Shown here piece by piece: positions 19,101-29,842 of a stretch of DNA of 35,948 nucleotides (the stretch's first letter is position 1; every line of letters begins with the position of its first letter). The translations under genes and the position numbers were made by a program. The notes under the pieces are model-generated. The model ran no database searches. It was given only the letters and a program-made list of their open reading frames with translations, and was not told the origin of the DNA. Source of the stretch: Chara braunii (lineage: Eukaryota; Streptophyta; Charophyceae; Charales; Characeae); assembly GCA_003427395.1 (NCBI GenBank), contig BFEA01000031.1, positions 2,033,808-2,069,755 of the forward strand, given 5' to 3'.

Positions 19101-19497
19101 GACGAGATAATCATGGGAAGGGAGAGGATGAATAGAACTCTCCAGGTGATTAACAAAAAAAGATGAAAATGAAGTGAGACCGGGACAGCAACAGAGGGCA
19201 ACAGTAAGGGGCTATACTCACACCACAACGTTTTTGACTGCTCTCAGGACGTCATTGTGGTCAGAGGCATCCAGTACTGGCAAGAAGAGCAATCAGATGC
19301 ATCAGGAAGTTATCGCGTGAGTGCGGCCCAAGAGAAGCCACACACTCAGCAACAGGTATCTCTGCCAGCTACCATAAGGACCATGGTCCACCATTAGGAG
19401 AAGGAACGAGAGAGAAATGATTTGAGCTGTGGTACCCCAGGCTTTCAATTTCATGCGCCAGCCCAAAACCCCAATAGGTCCCTTCTTTCATGTAGTA

Positions 19498-19612
19498 CAG
19501 GGAGAGGGCGAGAGAGTGAAACAGGAACAGGAGGATGGAAAGCCAAATGGATGGAAACAGGGAGAGGGAGAGAGAGTGCAACAGGAAGAAGAGGACGGAA
19601 AGCAAAATGGAA
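19498..19612. repeat. ~58-bp tandem duplication
   Basis: Two purine-rich units share ACAGGGAGAGGG(C/A)GAGAGAGTG, (A/C)AACAGGAA and GGA(T/C)GGAAAGC(C/A)AAATGGA. The open frame across them is repeat-derived. Confidence 0.85.
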
Positions 19613-19619
19613 CGTGAGT

Positions 19620-20060
19620 GCGAGAGGAACTCACCAATCTTGACTCCCCATCCTCCAAGGAGGTCTTGCTGCTGTTTCCCATCCTGAAGAACAAGTGACA
19701 CAGGGGGATCAAATTTCAATTGTTACTTCCATCCAAACCTACTTGATCACATTCATTAAACAGTCTTACTAAATTTTAGCACACAGGGTTACGGTTTTAT
19801 TAACATGAGTTACATGACACAGATTTCAGAAATCTAACTGGAACAGCTTACAAAGGAGGCCTTTCTTATATGTGTGAATGAGCATGCAGAGGGATAATCT
19901 GATGTTTTGTGTCCTCCCTTAAACCCCCTCCGTTCCCACTCTTCTTCACCATCCGTCTCTCCGTCCTCCCCTTTTTCATCTCCCCTTCTCAACGCCCCCC
20001 CTAACTCTTTCCCATCTCCATCCCGCCCCTCTTACAATCCCAATCCCCTTCCACCACACA
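19620..20060. other. No gene seen
   Basis: Anonymous sequence that becomes C/T-rich towards the microsatellite. No feature supported. Confidence 0.4.
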
Positions 20061-20066
20061 CCTACT

Positions 20067-20068
<2 letters not shown>

Positions 20069-20152
<84 letters not shown>

Positions 20153-20153
20153 N

Positions 20154-20231
<78 letters not shown>

Positions 20232-20272
20232 GTGTGTGTGTGTGTGTGCGTATGTGTGTGTGTGTGTGTGTG
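20069..20272. repeat. (CT)n-(GT)n compound microsatellite
   Basis: About 155 bp of CT, with one N at 20153, is followed by about 42 bp of GT. Collapse or expansion in the assembly is likely. Confidence 0.95.
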
Positions 20273-20921
20273 CTTGCGCATATACATAGACAAAAAAAAG
20301 AAACACAGACATTACCGAAAAGGGGCAAAATGGCATGCTGCTGCGTGCAGAGTTACGCCTGCTATGACGAGATATCCATCAATTCTTCACCCATGCCCCG
20401 CAAATTGTAACAACAAGTACTCTGGAAACCTCATGACAATTTCCTTGCTTTTCACCGGATATGGGATGAGGACTATGCAATAAACCAGGAGACATTTATA
20501 CCACACTACAAAAATTTGACCAAGTAAGGAACCCCAAAAAACACATCCTACAATGACAGTAAGCAAGAAAATGACACATTTGAACTCACCCCCAACAACG
20601 ACCAAGACGACACAGTCCCACAGACCACAACAGGAATTAAAACCCAGCCAGTACAGCTGAGCTGGTTGCACCTGAAATCTACTTAAATAAGGGTCAGGGA
20701 GCAATTGCAGCGGCCCCAGTACCGGTGTTTCTTGTTAGGCCTAGCTCCCTCGTAAGTCCCAAGTGAACATGATTGCCTTCTTGAAAATGCAGGTGCTGCC
20801 GATGACATGCTCCTGTTTGGCCGGACTGAAGAAAATCCTTGCCTTGCCAGTGTGCAGAAACCTTCCACTCGCCTTCTCTCCCCATTGGCCCTCCTCTCAG
20901 GAGTCCTCTTTGCAGCATCAG

Positions 20922-21170
20922 GGCAGTGAAGGCGGGAATCAACCTGTTCCGCACACAACTGCTTTCGTCAGAACAGCAAGTGTGTGTCATTTTCCTGTGC
21001 AGTACTCCTGCCTTGTACTACAGTACAATGCAATGGAGATGGTTGGGACACAGTATGTCTCTCCACAGCAAACGAGACAAGGGGAAAATTATAATATATT
21101 ATATCTTGTACATGGCATGGCATGATATATATTGACACAATTCTATCAACTAAAAGAGCGCACATAGCGA
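20922..21170. repeat. Duplicated segment X, copy 1
   Basis: It matches 21515-21745 in order: GTGAAGGCGG, CACACAACTGCTTTCGT, the TACAGTAC(A/C)ATGCAATGGAGA block, GTATGTCTCTC(C/T)ACAG, GACAAGG(G/A)GAAAA, CATGATATATAT and ATC(A/G)ACTAAA. The flanks are linked to repeat Y, so X and Y may be parts of one larger duplicated unit. No protein family recognised. Confidence 0.75.
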
Positions 21171-21177
21171 CATAGCT

Positions 21178-21480
21178 CTGTGTATCATCATGCCTCCAGC
21201 CCTGATACATCTGAGGCACATAGCCCAGCAAAGAGACTCCTGCCCAGAACAAACACTCGAGTCTGTGGCACCTAATGTATATTCCGTCCGCAAAGAAAAA
21301 ATTAGCATTTCAGTGATGATTTCACGCCACGCCATAATGGCATTAGATGAAAAGATGTCAAATCTATGACAAAGGGTGGACAAAAGGAAATTCCATGTCC
21401 AGGACAACACCACGTTTTCACATTTTCATACACTCGTACTACCTACTACAGCTAGCTACTGAGTGGGTCAGTGACAAAGC
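21178..21480. repeat. Duplicated segment Y, copy 1
   Basis: Related to 23693-23971 and 23972-24327: CAACATGCCTC-like, CCCTGATAC(A/G)TCTGAG, CACCTAATGTATATTCC, GCAAAGAAAAAAT(T/C)AGCATT, GGCATTAGATGAAA, ATGTCAAATC and CTACTACAGCTAGCTAC occur in order. It follows segment X directly. Confidence 0.75.
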
Positions 21481-21514
21481 ATGTAAACTGACCTTGACTG
21501 ATACAACGAAATGG

Positions 21515-21745
21515 TGAAGGCGGCACACAGCTGCTTTCGTGAGCACATCAACCGTGTTTCAATTTCCTGAGCAATACTTCTGTCTTGTGCTACAGTACCA
21601 TGCAATGGAGACACCGTATGTCTCTCTACAGGAAACAAGACAAGGAGAAAAGCATGTACATGACGTAACATGATATATATGACATAGGATAATATACATT
21701 GTGACATATCTATCGACTAAAGAGCACACTTTAAGAAGCAAACCA
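21515..21745. repeat. Duplicated segment X, copy 2
   Basis: Second copy of 20922-21170, with several indels. It follows the end of Y copy 1 (GTCAGTGACAAAGCATGTAA). Confidence 0.75.
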
Positions 21746-22224
21746 CACAATCACGAAAGATAAACATGAACAGCACACTGAAACCATTCTTTCGACCAAT
21801 TCTTCTTTTAGCTACCCTCTTTGCTGTGCCTCTCGTTTACAAGTCTCCCCACACTGATAAAGTTGAGCACAAGCTGCCACATCCTCGTGTGCCATAACGG
21901 CTTACTTGTACACTGTGAAAAAGAAGCAGAGTAAATGGAGAGAGGATAAACCGACAGAAAAGAGTGCTTGAGCGGCTCTTGGACACTATCCTGCTGCAGC
22001 ACGGGGGCAGAGGAATGATCTTCGACATAAAAGCGTGTGTGAAGGGTTTGGTGTGGCAATGAAATGGCATCATTATGTAAGAAATTGGTGACATCAGTCG
22101 TGCATGGACCATGGTACCGTTGCGCAACATCTCCCAGTGGTCAGAGACATGTACAATGGCCATGTAATGGCCAGGCCCACAGGGGAAATGTGGGATGGAG
22201 GATGAACCCACTCACCTGCATTAA

Positions 22225-22296
22225 CCTTGCTATTTGCATGAGTGCAATTGTAACGCCTCCTTCACTGACATAATTTCCATCCTCTGCCTGTAGGCA
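22225..22296 (-). CDS. Possible 24-codon internal exon, function unknown
   Basis: On the minus strand a strong acceptor (CTCCTCTTCCCTGCCTACAG) is followed by 72 nt open in phase 0, encoding a stretch that includes EGGVTIALMQIARLMQ. A near-ideal donor then follows (ATGCAG|GTGAGT). This is the best splice-site pair I see outside the SUMO protease. I do not recognise the peptide and could not find firm neighbouring exons. A nearby minus-strand stretch at about 22445-22395 after TTTCTGTTTCTCAG (including MLRHLRSFVENT) could belong to the same gene. The coding claim rests on splice signals only. Confidence 0.3.
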
Positions 22297-22512
22297 GGGA
22301 AGAGGAGCATCAAGCTGAAAGGCGATTGCAAGAAGTCCGAAGGTGTATGACACGGGTGGTGTAGAATGTGAAGACAGTTATTAGTTGCAGCGAAGTGAGC
22401 CAATCACAATGCACAGAGAAGTGTTCTCTACAAAAGAGCGAAGATGCCGGAGCATCTGAGAAACAGAAAGGGCATCCAGGCCTGAATCATATGTCCATTG
22501 GCCACATTGCGG

Positions 22513-22898
22513 TCCTCAAATAATTACCACGTTCAGGGCATTGCAGCCAAGCCAAAGGGCATAAGCATGGCCTTCATCAACAGTGCTCACACTGCGGTCA
22601 TGACGGAATTTGGTGCACATTGTGGTATAGCCAACAGTGTGAGGAGAATGCATTGTTTTTGAGGTCAAGTGCCACTTAATCAAATTCTGAACAATCCAGC
22701 ACCCATCCTCAAATTACCACGTTCGGGGCATTGCAGCCAAGCCGAAGGGCATAACCATCGCCTTCATCAACAGCGCTCAGACTGCGATCATGAGGGAATT
22801 TGGTGCACATTGTGGTATAACCAACAGTGTCAGGAGAATGCACTGTTTTTGAAGTCAAGTGCCACTTAATCAAATTCGGAACAATTCAGCACCATCTA
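22513..22898. repeat. 193-bp tandem duplication (2 copies)
   Basis: Units start TCCTCAAAT at 22513 and 22706. They share long blocks such as GGGCATTGCAGCCAAGCC, GGAATTTGGTGCACATTGTG, AACAGTGT(G/C)AGGAGAATGCA and CAAGTGCCACTTAATCAAAT. Differences between copies change residues radically in the open minus-strand frame, so I see no sign of protein-level constraint. Confidence 0.92.
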
Positions 22899-22899
22899 A

Positions 22900-23690
22900 C
22901 ACCAACCTGTTGTTATAGCTCAGTGTCTTTCTCATCAAGAGCAGTGTCTTTCTCATCAAGAGTAAAGATCCTTACTTGCAAAGCAGAACTGAGATACGAA
23001 GAAGCAATTGTTGTACTAGCCACTTGTTTGTGAGGAGGCCGCCCATTAATGGTACGGACTCCGAAGCGAACCTGCACCCCGGATAGTAACCGCATTAAGC
23101 TTCTGGAGGTCCTCTATCCATCTCACAGATTTGTTAGGTTTCCTAAAGCCGAACCAACGGTTGGCGAAGCCACGAGCTCAGCTACACAACGAATCGTCTT
23201 TAGCCTTCAATACGGCGAGCATGAGAAGGAACACCAGTGTTGTTATGTGTTGTGACTCCAAGAATGCTTTGAAGAGCTGCCGGAGATTTAAGAGTTTTGA
23301 GAAATAAGCGGGTATAAGCAGGACCGTCCAAATGTGCAGAGAGATGAAATAGATACCAATTCTTGCAGCAGATTGCCAAATTATGTTCTGTGCACAGGGA
23401 CAATGGCAGAGTGCTGCTGAAGATGGTGCAAGGAGGTATGTGTAGAACGTAACGACTGTGGCCAGCTCACGCGACAGGAGGACAAAGATGCATTGGATTG
23501 ACAATGCACGAGGATTGCAGAATGGCAGCTGGTCAACTTCTCAGAAAGAGATGAGAAAGAAGTCAATTGAGCTTGTCTGGCCAACAACTTTCTGTAATGC
23601 CAATGTGCTCATCAAGGCCGGTTGCAGTGCTTGGATCCGATCAGGAGTTTGCCCATTCAAGTGATACTTTGAGCCTTCTTGGAAAAAGCT
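22900..23690. other. No gene seen; short 25-bp duplication
   Basis: AGCAGTGTCTTTCTCATCAAG-like words repeat in tandem at about 22919-22965. The remaining ORFs (60-110 codons, both strands) have no recognisable domain. Confidence 0.4.
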
Positions 23691-23692
23691 TC

Positions 23693-24327
23693 TGAAGGCC
23701 ATCATCAGAGATGATATTGTAGGACATAGAACTGTGTATCAACATGCCTCTGTCTCAGCACAGTGACTCAAACCCAGAATAACATCCCAGCACCAGATGG
23801 TTCTGTGGTACCTAATGTAAATTCCATTCCCAAAGAAAAAATCAGCATTTCGCACGCTCCATTATGGCATTAGATGAAAATATGTCAAATCCATAACATT
23901 GACAACAGGAATTTCCACATCCAGGACAAAATAACACCATCTCACATTTTCATACCAGCTAGCTACAGAATGTCTGAAGGCCATCATCAGAGATGATATG
24001 GTAGGACATAGAACTGGGTATCAACATGCCTCGGCCCTGATACGTCTGAGTCACATAGCTCAGCACAGTAACTCAAACCCAGAATAACATCTCAGCATCA
24101 GATGGTTCTGTGGTATCTAATGTATATTCCATCCCCAAAGAAAAAATCAGCATTCCACACGCTCCATTATGGCATTAGATGAAATCATGAAAATATGTCA
24201 AATCCATGACATAGTCGACAATAGGAATTTCCACATCCAGGACAACATAACACCATCTCACATTTTCATACACTCACGCTACCTACTACAGCTAGCTACA
24301 GAATGGCTCAGTGACACAGCATGTAAG
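23693..24327. repeat. Duplicated segment Y, copies 2 and 3 (tandem)
   Basis: Two direct copies (23693-23971 and 23972-24327) start TCTGAAGGCCATCATCAGAG and share ACCCAGAATAACATC, GATGGTTCTGTGGTA, TCCATTATGGCATTAGATGA and GGAATTTCCACATCCAGGAC. Copy 3 keeps the CTCACGCTACCTACTACAGC part that copy 2 has lost, and so is closer to copy 1 at 21178. Confidence 0.88.
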
Positions 24328-24329
24328 CT

Positions 24330-25020
24330 AACCTTAATAGTACAATGAGATACCTATACTCAAGCACAGCAGCCTTTATCGTAGGGCCCCAGTTGATGGA
24401 GCCCAAGAACCAGCACAGTACGCACCACGACTTGTGGCACGGTACCACGTCAAACAATTCACACTCCAGACACCCGAGTCCCCATCCTAGAGTCCCGAAG
24501 TGTCCCAGTCCCAGTCTGTCCCAGTAGGATAGGCCGTAGGGTCTGCAGTCCAAAGCATCATAGGTTGGAAGGTGTCGGTACCGAAAAGTCCTAGGTCGGT
24601 AGAAGTCCATCCAAAACAACAAGAAAAGTCCAGAAGAGTCCAGTCCAGGCCAACAGTCTCGAGTCCAATTCGCAGCATGTCCCAGGAAAGTCTGGAAGGT
24701 ACCGGACCGACAAAATGCTTGCACCAGACAGGCCTCAGCTGACCAGTACCCCTCTGAAGCAGGCCAAGCCAAGTCAACCGAAGCAAGGCCAAGTCCTATA
24801 TTTAGCTGCTACAGTGCAGCGGCTCATTACTTGTTCAGTTGCGAGTTGCGGAAGCGTTGCTGCTGCTTGTGCGTTAAGGCAACTTGGGAACTGCGAGCCC
24901 AAGGAAGAAGAGGGCGCACGAGTGTGACCCCATAGCTAGGGTAGGGGTAGAGAAGGACTGTGGTCATAGCCACCAAGGCGTGAGCTTACCTGAGTGGGTG
25001 TATCCAGGGTAACGATCTAG
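24330..25020. other. No gene seen; AGTCC-rich sequence
   Basis: Frequent AGTCC/GTCCCAGTC words resemble sequence near 11380. The minus-strand frame of about 150 codons across it has repeat-like composition and no known domain. Confidence 0.4.
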
Positions 25021-25025
25021 GGTAG

Positions 25026-25028
<3 letters not shown>

Positions 25029-25067
<39 letters not shown>

Positions 25068-25137
25068 TGAGGCAGCGCGAGTCAAGTCAGAGAGAGAAGC
25101 AAGACTAGGGGAGAGAAAGAGCGAGAGAGAGAGAGGA
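25029..25137. repeat. (GA)n microsatellite and GA-rich flank
   Basis: About 37 bp of pure GA (25029-25065) is followed by further GAGAGA-rich sequence to about 25137. Confidence 0.9.
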
Positions 25138-25620
25138 GAGGAGCCATAGTCGCTATCTGGTTCAGATCCATTGTGCCTGTGTGTGTGCGGCAGTTCCGCT
25201 GGAGACGAACATTCTTGTATATTGATAATAAGATTGGAGATGACATCTTCAAGAGTTCATTGTATCTCGATTTGGCTTATCATGCATGATCTCTCATGTG
25301 AATGTTCATTGATGTATGCGAGGTTGAACTTGACGAGTACCTGGCTCATTTCACACGAGACCCCCTTACTACAACACACCAGCCTCCTCCATAGGGCCTG
25401 TGGATGAAGGCCAAGAACCAGGGCCGCACTTGCCCTAATGTGCAGCTCAATATATCCAAGCAGAACTATTCTTCACCATGTAGTCAGTCCACGTCACTCC
25501 AGGAGGCCAAACCCGTCATGCATCTTCGTGTAACACCACTTAAAAAAAAAAAACAAAAAAAAAACAAGTGGATGCGCGCCACATTCGCAGCGGAGGCCAT
25601 GAGGGAAAAAAATAGAAAGG
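25138..25620. other. No gene seen
   Basis: Anonymous sequence with A-rich stretches near 25543-25564. Short ORFs only. Confidence 0.4.
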
Positions 25621-25668
25621 GTCCTCTGGGACACCCGTCAAAATTGGAATGGTGCAGAGAAGACATTG
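25621..25668 (+). pseudogene. U6 snRNA 5' half (interrupted)
   Basis: GTCCTCTGGGACACCCGTCA, AAATTGGAATGGTGCAGAGA, AGACATTG aligns with the U6 5' stem-loop through the ACAGAGA region. The U6 sequence stops at the poly(T) at 25669 and resumes about 560 bp later at 26232. Confidence 0.75.
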
Positions 25669-26230
25669 TTTTTTTTTTTGGAAAAAGCTCTCACCACCTA
25701 CCTATCACTACTACCCAGCCTATACAGGGGACCGTGCAAGCGTAGCCACCCCTCACAATCAAGAAGCATGTTGCCGCCAGCTCCAATCCACGGTGGTCAG
25801 ACAGTAGGCTGGGGCCGCCAGTGGTGGAGGCCGGCTATCGCAAAGGCTGCACATTTTGCCAGTAGCTATGCCTGCGATCTACTTCCCACGCCCCAACTAA
25901 GTCACAGCAGTGTCCATGGCCAGCACGCACACGCTATAAAACGACCCCCCACAGGCACACACCCACACCCTGGATGCCCAAAGACCCTACCAATACCGAC
26001 CGGGGGGGGGCAAGCCAACTGTTGGTTGGCACTAAGCATGCCCAGGCGGTCAGTGGGGATTGAACTCACAACTCCCGAATGCCACTTGTCTGCCTAACCA
26101 ACTGACCTGGGCGGCTTGCTCATACAGAGAAAGATTCGCACAGCCCGTGCCCAGGCGGACATTGGGGATTGAACTCACGACCTGCTGAATGCCACTTGGG
26201 TGCCTAACAAACTGAGCTAGGCCACTGGCT
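25669..26230 (-). mobile_element. SINE(s) inserted into a U6 copy
   Basis: Read on the minus strand, the insert begins with two tRNA-type heads at 26224-26150 and 26113-26040 (GCCTAGCTCAGTTTGTTAGGCA and AGGTCAGTTGGTTAGGCA as A boxes; GTGAGTTCAATCCCC as B box). It continues through a body and ends in an A11 tail (plus-strand T-run 25669-25679). Direction, internal promoter and tail fit LINE-dependent SINE retroposition. CAGAGAAGA on the left and ACAGAGAAA on the right give a candidate short target-site duplication inside the U6 ACAGAGA box. The 109-bp repeat of head plus CTCATACAGAGAAA suggests a second insertion or a local duplication. Confidence 0.7.
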
Positions 26231-26231
26231 C

Positions 26232-26300
26232 ATACAGAGAAAAGCATGGCCAGCATGCAAGGATGAGACACATAAATTGAGAAATGGTCCAAATTTTAAA
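26232..26300 (+). pseudogene. U6 snRNA 3' half (interrupted)
   Basis: ATACAGAGAA, AAGCATGGCC, GCAAGGATGA, GACACATAAATTGAGAAATG, GTCCAAATTTTAAA follows U6 from the ACAGAGA box to its 3' end, including the AAATTTT terminus that copies A and B lack. With 25621-25668 it makes one U6 copy split by the SINE insert. Confidence 0.78.
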
Positions 26301-26394
26301 GCCAAAAAGAAAAGAACGAAAAAGGTACATCAAAGGCGGCTCCATGCTCAAGAGAAAGAACCGCCCCAGCACCCAGAGTCAAGAAAATACGGCG

Positions 26395-26612
26395 GTGCAG
26401 ATTTCCATGCTCTTGTGCAAGATTCATTCTCATGTTGCACTCATTTTGCATGTTTGGTGAACACCGGGCCCCGCTTCATGTACTTGTGTACCCCGACACG
26501 AGATTCAGGGCCCCGCTTCAGCACTCACAAAATGTGTGAAATGAGAATGAATCTTCTGAAAGAACATGGAAAAATACGCCGCCATATTTTTCGTCTTTTG
26601 TGCGTGTGCAAA
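26395..26612. repeat. Dispersed AACATGGAAA..CCGCC repeat, two facing copies
   Basis: 26395-26450 is in reverse orientation (GCGGTGCAGATTTCCATGCTC, AAGATTCATTCTC, TTTTGCA). 26525-26612 is in plus orientation (CTCACAAAATGTG, AGAATGAATCTTCTG, AGAACATGGAAAAATACGCC, GCCATATTTTTCGTC). GGGCCCCGCTTCA is also duplicated between them (26467 and 26509). The arrangement is an inverted pair. Confidence 0.7.
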
Positions 26613-27713
26613 GTGTGGAGCAGGGAAGGCGTTCGGTGGGTAGCATGGCACGTGGAAAGTAGTGGAGTGGAGCAAGGCGTTTGGCGGGTAGCGGGGCGAG
26701 GCAACTAAAAAAATGTTTTACGGCAAAGAATAGAAAACTGGAAAATGGGCCTTACTCCTCCAGTTTTTGGCAACCCGGTTGGGACTGGTAAATGGGCCTC
26801 CCGGTCCAAACCCCACAGTTTTTCATGGGCCCGCGGGGAAGTGCTGTGAAGGGCCCTTTCCAGTTTCTAAGAGTATAGGGAAAGCAGAACCTTACGGCTC
26901 CGGGTCTTTTAGGAGAGGAGTTATGATTCATCCTCTCACTCAGGTTTGGGTTCGACAACCACGATTCAAATTGTCTCTTCCTCCTTTCACTGTCCTTCCT
27001 TCCATGCAACAGTCCATGTATCCCTTCTTCAGAAAAACATCCCCAACACTCCAAACACCTGCAGATTGGTAGCTCTATCTACCTCCCTTCCCCACCTCAC
27101 AGCTCCTTCGACATTCCATGACACATGATTTAAACATCCATTCACCATAGACGAGGGCTACCCACATAAACAGTCTTCCAGGGAGGATAGTAGCTAAAGA
27201 GAATGCACGGACGTGCAAACTTCCTTGTGGAGGTTGGCTACGTACCAGGAGATCATGTCTACCACTAATGAGGATTTCATTTAAAGAGGTGTTGCATACT
27301 CCAGCGGCAGCACATGAAACCAGTTGCTTCAAATATCAACAGAACTCACCAGCACGCTTCTCTGACCCTGCTTTGTTGCAGGATGTCCTAGCAGCAGCAA
27401 TCTGTGGCACCTTAGTAGTGATCCAAGCCTGCCATTACTGTAACACTTTCCTCCGCAGTGACCCGGCTTAACACGACGGTACTTGACAGCTGCTGAGGTT
27501 CTGACTCCATAATATGCACAGCTACTGTACAGACCACGTGGTCTCTTTCCGGACTCTATATGAGCAGACAAGGATTCAACAAGCCTGGACTCCCGTAATC
27601 AAACAAGCCCTGCCATACCTAACTAAGGTCAAAGCTTGTCCGCTATAGGGACCAAATGTAATTCTGATACACCCTAACAACAGTCCCACAAACGTAATGA
27701 ATGCCTGGAAGAT
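26613..27713. other. No gene seen
   Basis: Largely unique-looking sequence. ORFs of up to about 100 codons on both strands have no recognisable domain. Confidence 0.4.
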
Positions 27714-28053
27714 GTCCTCCAGCTACAGCTACTTTCCAAAGAAAAGAACCATGCCAAAGGTTCTGAAATGCACTGCCTGAAAGAGTAAGTGACCCTCTGT
27801 CTGTTTCCTGAACCATTCACCACAATAGCTGCATGCGATGTTCTCCGAGTTTTGCACTCTTAGAGTCGTTAATGTGTTCGTCCTCCAGCTACAGCTACTT
27901 TCCAAAGAAATTTGGAAAAGAACCATGCCAAAGGTTCTGAAATGCACTGCCTGAAAGAGTAAGTGACCCTCTGTCTGTTTCCTGAACCATTCACCACGAT
28001 AGCTGCATGCGATGTTCTCCGAGTTTTGCACTCTTAGAGTCGTTAATGTGTTC
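27714..28053. repeat. 166/174-bp tandem duplication
   Basis: Copy 1 (27714-27879) and copy 2 (27880-28053) are almost identical, from GTCCTCCAGCTACAGCTACT to AGTCGTTAATGTGTTCG. The main difference is an 8-bp extra stretch (about TTTGGAAA) after CCAAAGAAA in copy 2. This is very recent relative to other duplications in the window. Confidence 0.95.
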
Positions 28054-29000
28054 GCTACGTTGTGGTGTACAGTTCATCTCGATTGTGACATTCCTCTGGT
28101 TTCCTGAATTTTGCACTTGCGTGAAACCATGCTCCCCGTGTGGCATGGGTGCACGAGTCTTCTGAAGTCTTGGCATGTAGCTGTGACATCCTATGTGGCA
28201 GTCAATGTGCTCGAGAAGTCATAGCTGAAAAGTGGCAACTTTGAGGCAAGACTGAAACGCGATGCGAGGGGCGTGAAGCTTTCGAATGACAAATTCATAA
28301 GTCGGACTACGGCAATTTGTTTGGGGCCAGTTAGGTGTTTCAGACAAGTCCGGGCCTGGAACGAACCAGTAGGCCGTTGATGTACACCTTGTCCAGCACA
28401 GACTGTATCCGGGGTCATCATTGTGTCCTCCAGCCATGGATGTGACATGGGAGCCTCATCATTTCGTTCCATCACAAGTCACGACTGGCTTCTTTGGTAC
28501 TGTAGCATCGTGGGAGCAGTGGGGTAGCTCCCTCCAGCATATAGAGAACGCTTGATGGAGGCTATGCCTCTCCATGGCAACTTGGCAGACAGTGCACTTG
28601 CGGCGGCCAGCGCACGCGCTCTCAGGGCGAAGCACCTCCAAAGATAGGGGGGCGTTGGTCAGGGTACTGGACCACAATGGCTGGAAGCGGCAACCAAAAA
28701 AAAATTGAAACGGTACCCCGGCACTTCGGCAAAAATTGGCGCGCAGGGGCATTCCAGGCTCGGCATCGATAGCTGGGCCAAGTACTGGTGGTTTAAGGAC
28801 CACGCTCAGCGGCAGCCCTAAATAGTGTGTTTTAAAGTGTGTGTCATGTCCTACATATGGAAGGCATCTTTCAGGTCCAATACAGTCATGATGACAGTTT
28901 GTCAAATGTCTCACACGGTTCTTTTGTTCTCGTTTTTGCTAATAATAGAAAACGCCAGTTCTGTCAGCAGTTTTTCGTTTTCGTTTTTGCTAATCTCAGT
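28054..29000. other. No gene supported
   Basis: A minus-strand open frame of about 150 codons (28914-28459) includes CAGRRKCTVCQ but matches no family I know. The GCTGGGCCAAGTACTGGTGG word is shared with 14690. Coding status undecided. Confidence 0.3.
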
Positions 29001-29004
29001 GAGC

Positions 29005-29244
29005 CTACTTTTTGTTAGGCATACCTTCGGCACACGCATAAAAATATAAATATTCCAAATGGAGTTACAAACAGAAAAAGACGAGGATGTTGGTGAGGGC
29101 AGGTTGTGCACTCGAATGCTATAGAGAGCTACCTTTTTGTCCAACGTACCTTCGGGACACACATAAATATATAAATATTCCAAAAAAACAGAAAAAAACG
29201 AGGAGGTTGGTGAGCGAAGGTTGTCCACTCCAATGCTATCCATC
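29005..29244. repeat. ~120-bp tandem duplication
   Basis: Copies begin CTAC(C/T)TTTTTGT at 29005 and 29129. They share GTACCTTCGG-like, TATAAATATTCCAAA, ACAGAAAAA(A/G)ACGAGGA and GGTTGGTGAG, then GGTTGT(G/C)CACTC(G/C)AATGCTAT. The second copy lacks about 10 bp. Confidence 0.88.
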
Positions 29245-29765
29245 AGTTTCAGAACATTGATGTTGACCACGGGGTGTTTTGTCCTCCGTTGGTAAAATAG
29301 TTGCTTTTCAAGTCTAATACGGTTATCATGAGAGTATGTTGTGTGCTTGATAGTAGAGTCAATACTAAGAGCATACTAAGAGCATACTCACATTGCGGCT
29401 ATTACGCTTACCTCTATCCATACTTAGTGGAAAGAAACGGTCAGGTAAATCCAAATGTATGCAAGTTTCTTTTCTTGTCGGATTCTGTGATGACGAGTGC
29501 TCATCATCGGCTCTGAAGGCCATCATCACAACAGATGCGACAAAAAACAAATACGAGTGTATCTCCCAGCAGAAGACAACAAGATAGATCCGTTGTTATG
29601 AAAAGAAACAAATGCATCTTGCCATCTCTGTGGCAAGATGCACTATGTTTTCTGTTTTTTGTGTTTTATGGCAAGACTGTAAGCGCACACTCATACGGAG
29701 CTATTTCGACTCATTTCTGGCCATGGTCACAGTCAGATACATCCTTAACAGGCTGCAGTCTTTGA

Positions 29766-29767
<2 letters not shown>
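29245..29767. other. No gene seen
   Basis: Anonymous sequence with short ORFs. AGAGCATACT is duplicated locally near 29375. Confidence 0.4.

Positions 29768-29841
<74 letters not shown>
29768..29841. repeat. (CT)n microsatellite
   Basis: About 74 bp of pure CT. Confidence 0.97.

Positions 29842-29842
<1 letters not shown>

Noticed and set aside
19976-20336. Long Arg/Glu-rich ORFs
   Set aside because: They are translations of (CT)n and (GT)n microsatellites. The same applies to 10643-11142, 11520-12278, 29612-30015 and 32646-32720.
22395-22500. ABC transporter (ABCG) nucleotide-binding domain on the minus strand
   Set aside because: SGLDA...LRSFVENT recalls the ABCG STGLDS...LR motif, but the Walker B and signature sequences are missing, a stop precedes it and part looks intronic.
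22700-22800. Second Ty3/gypsy RT fragment (MPFGL) on the minus strand
   Set aside because: MVMPFGLAAMPRTW occurs in one frame of the 193-bp duplication, but no neighbouring RT blocks are present and a shared in-frame stop precedes it.
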